Origin: HGM04593 sp045646845
Lineage (GTDB): Bacteria > Bacteroidota > Bacteroidia > Bacteroidales > Bacteroidaceae
Length of the DNA stretch: 9,391 bases
Direction of reading: 5' to 3'
Assembly: GCA_045646845.1 (NCBI GenBank)
Contig: JAZRLO010000033.1
Coordinates: 1 to 9,391, forward strand
In this document: positions 1 through 6,301 of the stretch, piece after piece
Layout: each line of letters begins with the position of its first letter
Position numbering within the stretch: the stretch's first letter is position 1
Notes under the pieces: model-generated
Seen by the model: only the letters and a program-made list of their open reading frames with translations
Told to the model about the DNA's origin: nothing
The model's database searches: none
Made by a program: the position numbers and the translations under genes

Positions 1-2471
1 GCTATTATGCCGACCATACCGCCAATACCACTCGACATTATATTGCTCAAGCCACTGCCAAGCGATGAGAGACCACTACCTAACACCGAAGACAAAGAAC
101 CTCCCATTTTAGCAGCCATACCATCACCCAATGACGGCAGTATTGAGTCCAATGTTCCTTTCAAGGTGTCTATGTTACCTACGGCCGACTGAACTTCAGA
201 GAAGCCGTCCAAGCCTTTCCAACCCTTGGCATTGTTCAACGCAGTCGTCAAACCCGAGGTAAAATTTGCAACCTCATCACTGACGATATTCAGACGATCT
301 GCAAAGAACTCCATCGAGTCCCTGGCTGTTGCTGTTGCATTGCCAAAGCGTTCAGCTTCCTCCTCCAGGTGCCTGAACTCTTCTGCGCTTATCTCGCCGG
401 AAGCGAGTTTCTGCCTACCAGCCTCACGAGCTGCAACAGCACTATCCTCCGCCTTCTTCGCGTTATCATAGGCTGCCACCGACTGTGTAAAATCCTTTAT
501 TGCCTGGTCAAGGTCTTTCCAGGTTACACTTTGGTCGGTACCGACATATTGGCGCAGTTCCTGTATAAGCGCAGTAACCTCCTGCTGGGTCTGTGCATCT
601 GCTGCTGCATACTCATCGGTCTTCACATAAGCCTGTAACTGCTCCATCATAGGAGCAAGCATTTCCTGTGTAAGATTGCCTATGCCACTAAACAGGGCAT
701 TCCAATCTATACCTCGGCTTATATTCTCAAAAGAGAGGGACGCTTCTCTCTGCTTCTGTTCCTTGAGTAATTTTGCCTTTTGCCATTGTTTGGTACTCTC
801 GCTTACAGCAGAGGCATCAACATCGGCAATAAGAGCTGCATACTCCTCGGCAATGGCAAGTTTCTGCTGTTGGAAAGAGCCATACTGCTTAAGGTACTCA
901 ATCATCGCAACCTTTTCCTCTTTTTGACTCTCACGCATAACATCGGCACCTGCTTCTATGCGGCTCTGTTCTGCCAACTCGCGTGCTTTATCCAATGCGG
1001 ATTTCTGCTCTGGAGTCAATTTATCGCCAAGCCCTTTATTTTTATTAAAAGACCGAAATTCAGCCTCCAAACGCGCAATTTCCTCTTTTCGGGCATTGTA
1101 GTCGAATCTGATTTGTGCAAGTTTCTTTTCCGTTCCCTCTGATTGCAAAGCAATGTCGTCCTGTTGATTCTGTCTTTGTAGTTCAAGTAAAAGGCTGTTA
1201 ATCTCCTTCTGTGATTTAACTCTTGCAGGATCATCAGGTCTATCGAACCCTCCGAGATTTGAGTTCTTCTTTATTTCTTCAATTTGTGCATATATATTTT
1301 CAGCCTCTTTTAACCAAGCAGCCTTATCCCTTTCAAGTTTTTTTATATCATGTGTTTCTGTTGAATATATATGCCCTTTTGTGTAATTTTCCAAACCTCC
1401 ATAACGATCCCAAGAGGCGAAAAAAGGCAGTGCCAATGCATAGTCCCAGAATCCGGGACCCTCTGCTATCGTGGCTTTCTTGTCTTCTATCTTCGAATCC
1501 GCATCAATAGCTTTATCAACGAGTGCTTGCGCTTTTGCCTGAAGATATAAAGTTTGGACATAATCCGTTCCCTTTTCAATTAGCACATCATACCACTCCG
1601 CCAAAGAATTATAGTACCCAAAAGTTTCACCATATTTATCATTGAGTTCCGTGATTTTCTTTTTCTCATCGTCAATAGAACCTGCAAAATTCTTAATACT
1701 ATTAATCGCGGTATTTATCTCTGCAGTTGTTCTTATCATCTCGGCACGTCCAGAACGTTCTATTTCAACCATTTCTTTATATGACAAGCCGAGTTCATTC
1801 ACAGCTTTATTTGCGCCGACAAGAGAACTCACCCAATTACCAATCTCGTCAGCATACATAATTAGCAACATTATGGCCGTTGTCAAGGCGGTTTGCCAAG
1901 AGAATAAAGACGAGACTATTTGTTTCCAAACAGGAACGCCCTTTTGGCCTGTTTTTATAAGCTCATTGTATTCCTTTCTTGCTCTACTTAATTCGTCTGC
2001 AAAAATCGGAAGGTTATTGCTTATAGCCATAAAAAACATTTGAGGCCCCATTGCCAAAGATGGCATTTCGCGCGCCATCTGTTGGATACTATTGTGTAAA
2101 CCGTTGAATTTACGTTGCGCAGGCTCCATACCCGGCGGAGTAACTTCGACCTGTTCAGCAACGACCTGCAACTCTTTCAGTTTCGTTTTCAGATCCTCAA
2201 TCTGTCGTTCAAGCGCGTTTATATTGGCAATGTTTTCTGTTTGGTCTAAATCAGGCGAGGCCACCTCTCCCGCCAAGCGCAAATCCTCTAATTTTGACTC
2301 AAGCAAGGCGATATTACCACGCAGTTCCACCATACGTTTTTGTAGTGCTGCATATCCCGCCTCTGCTTCTTTTGCACTCTGTCCCATAGTCTTGGTCTTA
2401 CGGTCCACTTTATCTACAGTGGGAGTAAGACTATCTTTTGCGATAAATTCTATTTCAACCGGTGTGCTCAT
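1..2471 (-). CDS. Tail tape-measure protein, N-terminal 823 residues (cut by left edge)
   Basis: The reading frame is open without a stop from ATG at 2471 to the left edge, so the C-terminus is missing. Tape-measure proteins set tail length, are assembled inside the tail tube and are ejected at infection. Seen here: a charged N-terminus, coiled-coil stretches at about residues 35-105, a segment rich in aromatics and Met around 135-160 (motif AISNNLP), a hydrophobic stretch at about 194-206 (ALTTAIMLLIMY), long Glu/Lys/Gln-rich helical sequence through roughly 430-760, then a Gly/Ser/Leu-rich hydrophobic end (about 787-823). Great length, helical character and position directly after a tail tube and chaperone pair are the classic tape-measure signature. 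The start overlaps the stop of the upstream chaperone extension (ATGA), implying translational coupling. Codons 1250-2050 look more AT-rich than the rest. Family assignment is confident; no enzymatic domain was seen in the part present. Confidence 0.9.
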   Translation of the reverse strand, partial: MSTPVEIEFIAKDSLTPTVDKVDRKTKTMGQSAKEAEAGYAALQKRMVELRGNIALLESKLEDLRLAGEVASPDLDQTENIANINALERQIEDLKTKLKELQVVAEQVEVTPPGMEPAQRKFNGLHNSIQQMAREMPSLAMGPQMFFMAISNNLPIFADELSRARKEYNELIKTGQKGVPVWKQIVSSLFSWQTALTTAIMLLIMYADEIGNWVSSLVGANKAVNELGLSYKEMVEIERSGRAEMIRTTAEINTAINSIKNFAGSIDDEKKKITELNDKYGETFGYYNSLAEWYDVLIEKGTDYVQTLYLQAKAQALVDKAIDADSKIEDKKATIAEGPGFWDYALALPFFASWDRYGGLENYTKGHIYSTETHDIKKLERDKAAWLKEAENIYAQIEEIKKNSNLGGFDRPDDPARVKSQKEINSLLLELQRQNQQDDIALQSEGTEKKLAQIRFDYNARKEEIARLEAEFRSFNKNKGLGDKLTPEQKSALDKARELAEQSRIEAGADVMRESQKEEKVAMIEYLKQYGSFQQQKLAIAEEYAALIADVDASAVSESTKQWQKAKLLKEQKQREASLSFENISRGIDWNALFSGIGNLTQEMLAPMMEQLQAYVKTDEYAAADAQTQQEVTALIQELRQYVGTDQSVTWKDLDQAIKDFTQSVAAYDNAKKAEDSAVAAREAGRQKLASGEISAEEFRHLEEEAERFGNATATARDSMEFFADRLNIVSDEVANFTSGLTTALNNAKGWKGLDGFSEVQSAVGNIDTLKGTLDSILPSLGDGMAAKMGGSLSSVLGSGLSSLGSGLSNIMSSGIGGMVGII

Positions 2472-2707
2472 TGTTTTAGGTTACTTTGGAAAAATCCTAC
2501 AATATCATTTGCCTCATCTTCGGCAGTCCTATCATCATCTTCTTGTTGTTTCCTCTTTACGTATCGAGGAGCATCAGAAAGCATCATTATCAATGTCTGA
2601 TAATTCACTTTATTTAGTATATAGCCAACACTCCAGCCTGTGGTTGAAGCGATTTGCCATATAAAACCGAAAGGGCTATGTGAACCTTCATATTGGGTTT
2701 TTAACTC
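2468..2707 (-). CDS. Tail assembly chaperone, C-terminal extension reached by -1 frameshift (gpGT-like)
   Basis: This frame is open from just after a TAG at 2807-2809 down to TGA at 2468-2470, but has no ATG, GTG or TTG until a GTG at 2608, deep inside the conserved-looking part. It lies -1 relative to the upstream chaperone and takes over at that gene's end, so it is most simply made as a fusion, as in phage lambda G/GT. From about 2707 it encodes 79 residues, including motifs FGFIWQIASTTGWSVGYIL and SDAPRY and an acidic tail (QQEDDDRTAEDE). A frameshift at GGGG would give a fusion of about 241 residues. The stop overlaps the tape-measure start by ATGA. In the lambda family the extended form binds the tape measure and recruits tail tube subunits. 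The frame and absence of starts are seen; the frameshift is inferred. The alternative is a separate 46-residue protein from GTG 2608. Confidence 0.7.
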   Translation of the reverse strand, partial: ELKTQYEGSHSPFGFIWQIASTTGWSVGYILNKVNYQTLIMMLSDAPRYVKRKQQEDDDRTAEDEANDIVGFFQSNLKQ

Positions 2708-3192
2708 CCCTTCTTTTCGTGGCTCAGACGCAGTTTCAGCGGATTCGCTATCTCTACGGATCTGATAATAGTCATAAAAGCCTTTGTGCCCATCAAGCGC
2801 GTAAAGCTACGGAATGCAAGCATTATAAAACGGTGTTCCACAAAGTGGCGAATGAACCAAGCTATAAGCCCAACAAAGAGAAACTGCGATACCGCATTAA
2901 CACATATCGCATAAGCTATTATACGACTTACCGCAACGCCATGCTTCACAAGGAATGCCATCTCCTCCTCTTTTGTAAAATTATCCATCTCGGCCGCCGT
3001 TACCCCCATAGACAAATATGTCCGGGCAATTTTCATTTGCCCGGACATATAAGGTCGTTTCATTATTAGACGCAGCCGGACAGGTTTCTTCTTAAACGGC
3101 AAACGAAACTCCTTTATGGGAACCGAAATACCTGCATTCAACAAGGCATCGGCAGCCTCAATTTGTATTTGCCGACAAACCGTCTCATTCAT
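2701..3192 (-). CDS. Probable tail assembly chaperone (gpG-like), 163 aa
   Basis: This gene sits between a tail tube candidate and the tape measure, the slot of lambda G-type chaperones, which bind the tape measure during tail assembly and are absent from virions. ATG at 3192 follows the upstream stop by three bases, with a GAGGGG ribosome-binding sequence inside the end of the preceding gene. Residues 1-80 are mixed and charged; residues 84-115 are strongly hydrophobic and aromatic (IIAYAICVNAVSQFLFVGLI), which could be a buried helical hairpin or a membrane segment. The C-terminus is basic and ends at TAA 2701-2703 beside the -1 frame extension. Codons 48-59 contain a perfect 14-bp inverted repeat. 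Role is assigned mainly from gene order and the frameshift arrangement, less from sequence; a small membrane protein is the alternative. Confidence 0.6.
   Translation of the reverse strand: MNETVCRQIQIEAADALLNAGISVPIKEFRLPFKKKPVRLRLIMKRPYMSGQMKIARTYLSMGVTAAEMDNFTKEEEMAFLVKHGVAVSRIIAYAICVNAVSQFLFVGLIAWFIRHFVEHRFIMLAFRSFTRLMGTKAFMTIIRSVEIANPLKLRLSHEKKGS
2704..2721 (-). promoter_or_regulatory. Candidate -1 ribosomal frameshift site
   Basis: On the minus strand the last chaperone codons read CAC GAA AAG AAG GGG AGT and then TAA. There is no canonical X-XXY-YYZ heptamer. Two single-tRNA slips are possible: A-AAG (bases 2713-2716, Lys AAG to AAA) and G-GGG (bases 2707-2710, Gly GGG to GGG). The purine run AAGAAGGGGAG also resembles an internal Shine-Dalgarno, which can stimulate -1 slippage, and a stop codon follows within six bases of the GGG. 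The exact site is inferred. Confidence 0.45.
3016..3050. repeat. Perfect 14-bp inverted repeat with 7-base loop inside chaperone gene
   Basis: ATATGTCCGGGCAA (3016-3029) and its exact reverse complement (3037-3050) flank the seven-base loop TTTTCAT. The stem has a GC-rich core (GTCCGGGC) and would be very stable in either RNA. Neither strand has a T-run after the stem, so it does not look like a normal intrinsic terminator. It lies within codons about 48-59 of the chaperone, between that gene's start and its frameshift region. Function is unknown. Confidence 0.85.
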
Positions 3193-3195
3193 AGC

Positions 3196-3756
3196 TTACC
3201 CCTCTTGAACATTTGTAAATACTTCGTCGGAAGGAATTACATAAGAAGAATGCCATTGGTCTGGAATTTCGGAGGTATCTATTACAGCATAGTCTTCTCC
3301 TTCATCAGCTGGTTGCAATTCTAATGCACAAGGTAGTTCTGCCGTCTCTTTTAGAGTTAATTTACCTCCAAGATTAGATAGCAATACCGCATTTGCTATA
3401 AGGATACTTTGACCGGAAACAAGGTCTATACGCCAAGGCCCCTCCAATTTCAATACTTGTTTCGGTGGTGTCCAGCCTATTGGTTTCTTTTTCTCCGTAT
3501 CGGTCGGAGCATAGTGCAAGGTCCCTCCTAAAGCCTTATGCAAATTTGCATAATCCAATTGTATAAGTACAAAATTTGGGGCAATTGAACCATTTGATTG
3601 AGGAATCACAAGCGCTGCAGTTCCAGCAAGCTGTTCTGCATAAATTTTTGAAACTTCAGGTTTTACACCTCCCATATCAAAGGAGTCCCTTTTTATGTAG
3701 CCAACAACAAATTCTCTGAACAAAATTTGTCCAACTCCATACATAAATTTACTCAT
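3196..3756 (-). CDS. Probable major tail (tube) protein, 186 aa
   Basis: This is likely the structural subunit that polymerises into the tail tube. Residues 15-35 include FVVGYIKRDSFDMGGVKPEV and are followed by a KIYAEQLAG stretch, then VIPQSNGSIAPNF and LIQLDYANL; I recall this pattern (GYI, GG-KPE, AEQ, QSNG) from tail tube-like proteins of Bacteroidales phages. The protein is soluble, beta-rich in appearance, has no signal peptide, and ends with an acidic tail. At 186 residues it is within the size range of tube proteins. It precedes the chaperone and tape measure, the standard tube/chaperone/tape order. ATG at 3756 overlaps the upstream lipoprotein stop as ATGA, so it is probably translationally coupled to the lysis genes. 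Other structural roles cannot be excluded. Confidence 0.65.
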   Translation of the reverse strand: MSKFMYGVGQILFREFVVGYIKRDSFDMGGVKPEVSKIYAEQLAGTAALVIPQSNGSIAPNFVLIQLDYANLHKALGGTLHYAPTDTEKKKPIGWTPPKQVLKLEGPWRIDLVSGQSILIANAVLLSNLGGKLTLKETAELPCALELQPADEGEDYAVIDTSEIPDQWHSSYVIPSDEVFTNVQEG

Positions 3757-4316
3757 AATATCTTGATTTTAAGTTTTACAATTATTGTAAGTAATATGCC
3801 GATGACCACACCGACAAAGAATGATATGAACACCGTTTTAATGGGGTTCGAACGCTTTTCGCTCGTATCAATCTGCATACTGCGTAATTCATCGTACCCA
3901 TTTTTGTACAGGTTGTATTTGCTTTCGTAATAGTCGCACATAATTTGCAAACTATCACAAGTAGCATCTATGTAAACGGTGTCATTTCTGATTTTTACAG
4001 TCGCACTCGCCTGACCGTTTTTCGCTCTATACTCCGCCTTGTCCGGAAGCTTAAGGAGGTTTTCCGTCGGAATCTCCATCTTCACCTCCGACATGGGTAC
4101 CACTTCCACTGTTTTCTGTATTACTACGGATACAATGCTGTCCGCGGTGCCCTGCGAAAAGATCTCCTGTCTCGCAGCCTCCGTCTTTCGCGAGGTCGCG
4201 CAGCTTGTAAAGAACAGGGCAATTATCAGAGTGCTTGCAGCTATTAGCAACACTAAGGGCTTTGCGAAGTCGCGCCACTTCGCGTTGCACAGATTGAAGA
4301 CTTTTAATCGTTGCAT
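3753..4316 (-). CDS. Spanin-like lipoprotein with C-terminal transmembrane helix, 187 aa
   Basis: The N-terminus has basic residues, a hydrophobic stretch (PLVLLIAASTLIIALFF) and a lipobox FTSC with Cys39, predicting signal peptidase II processing and outer-membrane anchoring. A polar periplasmic region of about 120 residues follows, then a C-terminal hydrophobic helix (about 163-180, VFISFFVGVVIGILLTIIV) ending in the basic KLKIKIL. A lipid anchor at one end and an inner-membrane helix at the other is the layout of unimolecular spanins such as phage T1 gp11, which fuse inner and outer membranes at the last step of lysis. It lies just downstream of the amidase and overlaps the preceding coiled-coil gene by 266 bases in another frame, which instead recalls two-component Rz/Rz1 spanins. 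ATG 4316 was preferred to a GTG at about codon 22 because only it supplies the basic n-region. Confidence 0.65.
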   Translation of the reverse strand: MQRLKVFNLCNAKWRDFAKPLVLLIAASTLIIALFFTSCATSRKTEAARQEIFSQGTADSIVSVVIQKTVEVVPMSEVKMEIPTENLLKLPDKAEYRAKNGQASATVKIRNDTVYIDATCDSLQIMCDYYESKYNLYKNGYDELRSMQIDTSEKRSNPIKTVFISFFVGVVIGILLTIIVKLKIKIL

Positions 4317-4527
4317 TTAGTTGTTCTGTTAATGGTTTGACAATATTCTCCATCAGGATGCGTGTGGCGTGTTCAACGTTATCTATTCGCAACGCCTCGG
4401 CCTCGGCCATAGCCTTTTCAGCCTTTGCATTTGCTTCCTGTACCGTTGCCCTGAGAGTGATTATGCTTATTATAGCCGTAATCAAACCGCCACCGAGTAT
4501 CCAATTTAGTATAACGCTGAACTCCAT
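4051..4527 (-). CDS. One-TM coiled-coil lysis protein, i-spanin or holin-like, 158 aa
   Basis: Residues 1-24 form a single transmembrane helix (MEFSVILNWILGGGLITAII and following). A coiled coil of about 70 residues rich in Ala, Glu and Lys follows (about 26-93, e.g. EANAKAEKAMAEAEALR), then a cysteine pair (CKHSDNCPVL) and a charged Gly/Ser-rich tail. A short N-terminal membrane anchor plus periplasmic coiled coil is the layout of Rz-type inner-membrane spanins; a small holin or antiholin is possible, since no other holin is visible. It starts 12 bases after the amidase stop. From residue 71 to its end the DNA is also read in a second frame as the lipoprotein; the low-complexity tail after residue 110 looks like the part constrained by the overlapping gene. 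Similar proteins with a C-x5-CP motif occur in Bacteroidales prophages, as I recall. Confidence 0.6.
   Translation of the reverse strand: MEFSVILNWILGGGLITAIISIITLRATVQEANAKAEKAMAEAEALRIDNVEHATRILMENIVKPLTEQLNATIKSLQSVQREVARLRKALSVANSCKHSDNCPVLYKLRDLAKDGGCETGDLFAGHRGQHCIRSNTENSGSGTHVGGEDGDSDGKPP
4264..4283. repeat. Short hairpin near the lipoprotein start
   Basis: GCGAAGT (4264-4270) and ACTTCGC (4277-4283) form a seven-base-pair stem with loop CGCGCC. It lies 33-52 bases inside the lipoprotein gene and within the upstream coiled-coil gene. It could slow or tune translation of the overlapping gene, but it may be incidental to the coding sequence. Confidence 0.35.
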
Positions 4528-4539
4528 AATCCACTCGCT

Positions 4540-5004
4540 TTATTGAATTACGCCAATTTCCTTAAGCCAAACCTGTACATCGAACGACGGGCAATCTTTG
4601 GCTGCGACCTCCCTATGTCCAATGATACGTACATTCGGGTGTCTTCTGTGGAACTCTTTTACATAAGCCTCCATCGCAGCCTTCTGCGCCTTGGTACGAG
4701 TGTCTTTCGCTGTTTTGCCGTCTGCAACCACACCGCCGACATACACAACGTGCCTGCTGATTGAATTGTAACCTTTGGCTCCATTGGTTATTTCCCAAGG
4801 ATCGACATTCGCATCTTCGTTATTATCGACAAGGCGTTCCACCTCGCCATTCAGATGTATCAGGTCTGTATAGCCTACCTGGCTCCACCCACGGCCACCC
4901 TTACTCACCGGGTTAGTGTGCCATGCTCGTATGTCATCTGAAGATACTTCACGGCCTTCTGGCGTGGCGGTACAGTGTAGAACTAAAAACTTAAGTTTAG
5001 CCAT
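4540..5004 (-). CDS. N-acetylmuramoyl-L-alanine amidase (endolysin), 154 aa
   Basis: This is a zinc amidase of the amidase-2/PGRP/T7 lysozyme family, cutting the bond between N-acetylmuramic acid and L-alanine of the peptide stem to degrade host peptidoglycan at lysis. Visible ligands match T7 lysozyme: His10 in VLHCTAT, His130 in IIGHREVAAKDCPSFDV and Cys138, with Tyr45 (VGYTDLIH) and Lys136 in the positions of the catalytic Tyr and Lys. The length equals a bare catalytic domain with no cell-wall binding module, normal for phages of Gram-negative hosts. No signal peptide is seen, so release needs a holin. ATG at 5004 overlaps the preceding stop by one base (TAATG), indicating coupled translation. 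All key residues are intact, so it should be active. Confidence 0.93.
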   Translation of the reverse strand: MAKLKFLVLHCTATPEGREVSSDDIRAWHTNPVSKGGRGWSQVGYTDLIHLNGEVERLVDNNEDANVDPWEITNGAKGYNSISRHVVYVGGVVADGKTAKDTRTKAQKAAMEAYVKEFHRRHPNVRIIGHREVAAKDCPSFDVQVWLKEIGVIQ

Positions 5005-5306
5005 TACTCTACGGTTTTAGCATATTCGACCAATCCGCGAGAAACAAGGTTCTCTGCGCGTTCAGCATCAAATTCAAGTTCCTGACCTACCTTGTAGTAG
5101 ATGGTGGGAGTAAACTTGTCGCGGAAAAGTTGCTTTACAACAACCTTTACCAGCTCCTGAGTCTCCTCCACGATCTCTGGTGCTTCAGCCTCGGCTGCAC
5201 CGTTTTCAGTGGCTGCGTTAGAAGCGGTTTCAACTGTTGCTACGGGAGCAGTTCCTTCAGTTGCCGCAGTGGCAACCTCTACTGTAGTCTCTTTGTCCTT
5301 TTTCAT
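5004..5306 (-). CDS. Small acidic protein with disordered N-terminus, 100 aa, probably virion-associated
   Basis: I do not recognise this gene with certainty. Residues 6-50 are low-complexity, rich in Ala, Thr, Glu and Val, and probably disordered. Residues 52-97 look folded: VKVVVKQLFRDKFTPTIYYK, then GQELEF, and a short helix-turn ending (ERAENLVSRGLVEY). That pattern of a beta hairpin followed by a helix and a GLVEY-type ending resembles small phage proteins of the YqbF/FluMu N-terminal type often encoded beside the capsid gene; this is inference from memory. It follows the capsid gene by 33 bases with a good ribosome-binding sequence (AGAAGGAT just before ATG). A capsid accessory or decoration role is plausible from position alone. 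Its stop overlaps the amidase start. Confidence 0.6.
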   Translation of the reverse strand: MKKDKETTVEVATAATEGTAPVATVETASNAATENGAAEAEAPEIVEETQELVKVVVKQLFRDKFTPTIYYKVGQELEFDAERAENLVSRGLVEYAKTVE

Positions 5307-5339
5307 ATCCTTCTTGTTTATTGGTTAGTGAAAAATACC

Positions 5340-6290
5340 TTAACCCGCAACAACAAATTTGGGGTTCTCGCGTGTATCAAGCACAATGAACTCCTCGCCA
5401 AATGCGATGTTGGTGTCAGCCTTCATCAACAACTTGAAGAAGTAAAGTTCACTCGCGTTAGACCACTTGTCGATTTGGATTACATCCTCGTCGTCCTGCA
5501 AGTTCACAGCAGCGAAAAGGTTGCCGTCTGCGCTGGGCGAACAGAGAGTTGCAACAATCACGCCCTCGGGCCAATCCGCGATGGTCTCAATAGGAATACC
5601 CTTATAACGCTTGCGGTTCACCTCTGTCTCCGAAGCATTCTTGCTCTCGCGCTCTGTAAGCTCATCGTCATACTTGTCAAAGTCTGCGATGCTCATAATG
5701 ATGCACAAGTTAGGGTTGTTGCGTACTGCGTTAGGGATAGCCTTACGCACAGCCTTAAGTTTGCCAATCATTGTAGTTTCCTCACTCTGCACAACGATGC
5801 AGTCAGCGTCCTTGGCAGCCTGGGTAAGAATACCGTTCATAAGCTGCTCGTCGGTACCGTTCTTTACGAACTCACCATTCACATAGTGCCAGCCCAACTC
5901 GAACTGCACCTGCTTTGACAACTCGTCAAGCAAAGCGTTCTGACCTTCAGGGGGAAGCTCGGCAAACACAAGGTTACCCTTAGGCTGCCACTTGCGCCAC
6001 ACCTGCTCAAACGCACGGGGATTGAACAGGGTAAATGCCATAAAGTCCTCGGGATCGAGAGACTTCTCGTCATAGTTGAAGTCGCCCTTGCTGTCAGCCT
6101 TGACAGGATCCTCCTTACGCTTCTGCAACATCTTGCCGGTCTTGATACGCGGCAGACTGATCTTCTTTTCTACACCAGGGATGACCATAATCAATCCCTT
6201 ATCCACGAGTTCGTTGCCTGTGGATGCGAGGGTCAAAATGCGCTCAAGAACCTCGCCATTGTAATTCGTGTTTTTAACTACTATTGCCAT
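5340..6290 (-). CDS. Major capsid protein, 316 aa
   Basis: This is probably the HK97-fold shell protein. It follows directly (11 bases) the protease/scaffold gene, the standard order in lambda-like and Mu-like phages, and its length is typical. The sequence is a mixed alpha/beta soluble protein with no signal or membrane segment. A spine-like long helical stretch lies around residues 112-130 (PEGQNALLDELSKQVQFELG), and a Mu gpT-like P-domain region follows (TIADWPEGVIVATLCSPSAD near 225-250). The C-terminus (GEEFIVLDTRENPKFVVAG) is compatible with a final beta strand. No long N-terminal delta domain is present, matching a separate scaffold supplied by the upstream gene. ATG 6290 is favoured, with a weak GTGAG in front. 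Codon use is visibly more GC-rich than the tail genes. Assignment rests on order plus remembered resemblance to Bacteroidales phage capsids. Confidence 0.8.
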   Translation of the reverse strand: MAIVVKNTNYNGEVLERILTLASTGNELVDKGLIMVIPGVEKKISLPRIKTGKMLQKRKEDPVKADSKGDFNYDEKSLDPEDFMAFTLFNPRAFEQVWRKWQPKGNLVFAELPPEGQNALLDELSKQVQFELGWHYVNGEFVKNGTDEQLMNGILTQAAKDADCIVVQSEETTMIGKLKAVRKAIPNAVRNNPNLCIIMSIADFDKYDDELTERESKNASETEVNRKRYKGIPIETIADWPEGVIVATLCSPSADGNLFAAVNLQDDEDVIQIDKWSNASELYFFKLLMKADTNIAFGEEFIVLDTRENPKFVVAG

Positions 6291-6301
6291 AATCTCACAA
6301 T

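Noticed and set aside
2468..2608. Independent 46-residue gene from GTG 2608
   Set aside because: It would discard the conserved-looking GFIWQIASTTGWS region lying in the same frame upstream, has no evident ribosome-binding site, and the frameshift model explains the whole open frame.
2092..2664. 190-codon plus-strand open frame over the tape-measure start
   Set aside because: It is antisense to the tape-measure N-terminus and chaperone extension, and is Ser/Cys-rich without motifs.
3016..3050. Intrinsic terminator at the 14-bp hairpin
   Set aside because: No T-run follows the stem on either strand, and the gene continues in frame through it.
5130..5918. 262-codon plus-strand open frame
   Set aside because: It lies antisense to the capsid and small accessory gene, has a Cys/Leu/His-rich composition typical of antisense readings, and contains no recognisable domain.
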